Positions 31,553-32,991 of a stretch of DNA of 32,991 nucleotides are shown here, one piece after another. Positions within the stretch are counted from its first letter, which is position 1; each line of letters starts with the position of its first letter. A program made the translations under genes and the position numbers. Origin of the DNA: Eoetvoesiella caeni (GTDB lineage: Bacteria > Pseudomonadota > Gammaproteobacteria > Burkholderiales > Burkholderiaceae_B); the NCBI RefSeq assembly GCF_003315175.1, contig NZ_QNRQ01000021.1, positions 1-32,991 of the forward strand, written 5' to 3'. The notes beneath the pieces are model-generated. The model searched no databases. It saw nothing but the letters and a program-made list of their open reading frames with translations, and was not told the DNA's origin.

Positions 31553-31777
31553 ATGAGCAAGCCCACAACCGCACTCACCGCCGGCCGCCCGAGCGCACGC
31601 ACCGACAAGGCAAGGGCCGCGACCCTTGCCAGCCTGGCCGACGACGCCGGCGGCATGAAGCGCGTCAATTTCGAGCTACCCGCCGAACAGCACGCAAAGC
31701 TGAAAATCTACGCCACGAAGCAGGGCAAGAGCATCAAAGATGTGCTGTCCGAGTATGTCGCCAGTCTGCCGGATTGA
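31553..31777 (+). CDS. RHH partition partner (ParG-like)
   Basis: A 74-residue protein: a flexible basic N-terminus (about 34 residues) and then a ribbon-helix-helix domain, with strand MKRVNFELP and helices AEQHAKLKIYATKQG and SIKDVLSEYVASL. This is the ParG architecture, where the RHH binds the parA promoter/centromere and the flexible tail stimulates ParA. Start has a GAGGAAATG ribosome site. It lies between parA and repA, and a presumed binding motif occurs on both sides. Confidence 0.85.
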   Translation: MSKPTTALTAGRPSARTDKARAATLASLADDAGGMKRVNFELPAEQHAKLKIYATKQGKSIKDVLSEYVASLPD

Positions 31778-31791
31778 CGCTCAAAAGCATA

Positions 31792-31819
31792 TTTACTCAT
31801 TTGAATTTTAGCGGCTAAA
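31792..31819. promoter_or_regulatory. repA upstream region: RHH half-site and exact KorB operator
   Basis: TTTACTCATT (31792-31801), the same motif as before parA, is followed at 31807-31819 by TTTAGCGGCTAAA, an exact IncP KorB operator. The repA ATG is at 31831 with a GGGG-type ribosome site. TTGACG at 31775 could be a -35 box. The two motifs suggest that repA responds to the partition RHH protein and to KorB, if a KorB is present in the cell. Confidence 0.78.
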
Positions 31820-31830
31820 GGGGCGGCACC

Positions 31831-32847
31831 ATGACCAAGAAGCGAGACGGACAGGAGGCGCAGCAGATCGGCGACATTTTGGGCGGCCTGATCGTGAAGG
31901 CGCAGGCCAAGGCAGGGGACAAGACCAGGAAGCCCCGCGCCGGGGCCAAGATCACCCCGGCCGGCATCATCCTGACCGAGCAAGACCAGAAGTTGATCGA
32001 GGCCGGCGCAGAGATCGCCACCAACCCGCCGAGCGGCGAGGACATGGCTTTCACCCATGCCGTGCTGTGCCAGGTCGGTTTGCCTCGCTCGAAGGTCGAT
32101 GGACGCGAGTTCATGCGGCAGTCCGGCGCGGCCTGGGTCAATGTGCAGGCCGGCTATCTGGACGAGGGCAGGGGGCCGGTGCTGCAACCTATCCCCTATG
32201 GCGTCATGCCACGCCTGGCCCTTGCTTGGGTGTCCAGCTACGCCAAGCGCGACAACACGCGGGAAATCCCCATCGGTGACAGCGCGGCCGAGTTCTTGCG
32301 GCTCATGGGCATGGATGACCAGGGAGCGCGTTACACCACCTTGCGCCGTCAAATGCACGCCCTGGCCGCTTGCCGCCTGCAACTTGGATTCAAGGGGCGC
32401 ACCTACAACGGCCAACCCGTCGAACAGTTCGATGCCTGGCTGGCGAATGGCGACGCGCAGCAGAAATCGCTTTGGCCCGGCACGATGGTTCTATCAGAGG
32501 GCTATTTCAACTCGCTGATGGATAGCGCCGTACCGCTGGACAATCGCGCCCTGATGGCCCTGAAAGGTTCCGCGCTTGCGCTGGACGTTTACACCTGGCT
32601 GGCTCACCGACTGCACCGCATCGAGGGCAGGGGCGTAACGCTGCACTGGAAGTCCCTGCGGGAGCAGTTCGCCCAGGAATACACCGGGAAGGATGCAGAC
32701 AAGGACTTCAAGAAGAAGTTTGTGCCGGCACTCAAGAAGGTGCTGACCGTCTATCCGCAAGCGAAGGTGAAGCCCGTCACTGGTGGCCTGCTGTTGCTTG
32801 GCTCCCCGCCGCCCATTGCCCCTAAGAACGGCGGGAAGTTTAGCTAA
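31831..32847 (+). CDS. repA: RepA replication initiator (RepA_C family, IncW-like)
   Basis: A 338-residue plasmid initiator of the RepA_C family, which includes IncW-type RepA. Conserved-looking features are IPYGVMPRLALAWVSSYAKR, EFLRLMGMDDQGARYTTLRR, ALALDVYTWLAHRLHRIEGR and HWKSLREQFAQEYTG, suggesting winged-helix DNA binding in the C-terminal half. It should bind the five iterons, the nearest only five bases beyond its stop, and recruit host replication proteins with DnaA. A KorB operator and an RHH motif precede it, and a KorA operator overlaps its stop. It has the normal length and is the only initiator gene here. Confidence 0.93.
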   Translation: MTKKRDGQEAQQIGDILGGLIVKAQAKAGDKTRKPRAGAKITPAGIILTEQDQKLIEAGAEIATNPPSGEDMAFTHAVLCQVGLPRSKVDGREFMRQSGAAWVNVQAGYLDEGRGPVLQPIPYGVMPRLALAWVSSYAKRDNTREIPIGDSAAEFLRLMGMDDQGARYTTLRRQMHALAACRLQLGFKGRTYNGQPVEQFDAWLANGDAQQKSLWPGTMVLSEGYFNSLMDSAVPLDNRALMALKGSALALDVYTWLAHRLHRIEGRGVTLHWKSLREQFAQEYTGKDADKDFKKKFVPALKKVLTVYPQAKVKPVTGGLLLLGSPPPIAPKNGGKFS

Positions 32848-32849
32848 AC
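32838..32849. promoter_or_regulatory. Exact IncP KorA operator at the end of repA
   Basis: GTTTAGCTAAAC is a perfect match to the 12-bp KorA operator of IncP plasmids. It covers the repA stop and ends two bases before an iteron. TTGCCC (32816-32821), 17 bp, then TTTAGC (32839-32844) could be a weak promoter reading through the iterons toward the hairpin cluster, which KorA would block. No korA gene is present. Confidence 0.75.
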
Positions 32850-32851
32850 TC

Positions 32852-32870
32852 CGATAGATCAGACCCCCCC
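32852..32870 (+). repeat. Iteron next to repA (fifth copy)
   Basis: CGATAGATCAGACCCCCCC, identical to the copies at 85 and 142. On the circle it precedes the DnaA boxes and the other four iterons by about 130 bp. Confidence 0.88.
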
Positions 32871-32896
32871 ACACGCAGCACACTGGCCGCCCGATC

Positions 32897-32991
32897 AAGG
32901 CGGCCGCGTCGTTTCTGGCCGATGCCCCCTCCTGGCGGCCAATCTTGGGGATAAACCCTGTGGATAGCCGCACTTATCCACGATAGATCAG
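32897..32991. repeat. Second copy of the 95-bp terminal overlap
   Basis: Exact copy of bases 1-95, including both DnaA boxes and the first 11 bases of the iteron that is complete at 85-103. It should be counted once when the molecule is circularised. Confidence 0.93.

Overview
The window reads as one complete circular plasmid of about 32.9 kb, linearised near its replication origin. Bases 1-95 are repeated exactly at 32897-32991, so the unique length would be 32,896 bp. The backbone is GC-rich and proteobacterial. Its gene families (KfrA, Ti-type TraA/TraCDG, IncW-like RepA, Tn402 tni genes) are typical of broad-host-range plasmids of Beta-, Gamma- and Alphaproteobacteria. The host cannot be named from the sequence.

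Layout. (1) Origin and control, 32838-926 across the junction: two DnaA boxes, five 19-bp iterons, an AT-rich stretch and a cluster of UNCG-loop hairpins. (2) kfrA and a secreted SNase-like nuclease, 927-2083. (3) Mobilisation, 2168-10685: traC-traD-traG-membrane protein leftward and the relaxase-helicase traA plus three small or accessory genes rightward, with a candidate oriT between them. The plasmid has its own coupling protein but no type IV secretion channel, so it looks mobilisable rather than self-transmissible. (4) Two antitoxin-like genes, 10773-11311. (5) A restriction-modification operon, 11442-14443, reading leftward: RHH regulator, D12-class adenine methyltransferase, SacI-family endonuclease, AlkA-like DNA glycosylase. 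(6) A complete Tn402-family transposon, 14557-29723, with IRt, IRi and a 5-bp GCATA duplication, inserted just upstream of the plasmid resolvase. (7) Resolvase and a small gene, then parA, an RHH partition partner and repA, 29800-32847.

The transposon carries tniA-B-Q-R and a mosaic cargo: a truncated IS256-type transposase, a broken lrgA with an intact lrgB, a YdcF/ElyC-like fragment, an outer-membrane efflux lipoprotein with the tail of its lost RND pump, an MlrC-peptidase fragment, and a second efflux operon (cupin, adaptor, RND pump) with a divergent LysR regulator. The IRi end keeps about 100 bp of class 1 integron 5' conserved segment, but no integrase. The intact pump lacks its own outer-membrane channel, and the only one present lies downstream on the same strand, so a hybrid tripartite exporter is possible.

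The most striking regulatory signal is exact copies of the IncP KorB operator (upstream of traA and repA) and KorA operator (end of repA) on a plasmid with no recognisable korA or korB. This suggests control by a co-resident IncP plasmid, which could also supply the missing transfer channel. All functional statements are inferences from sequence patterns; no searches were run.
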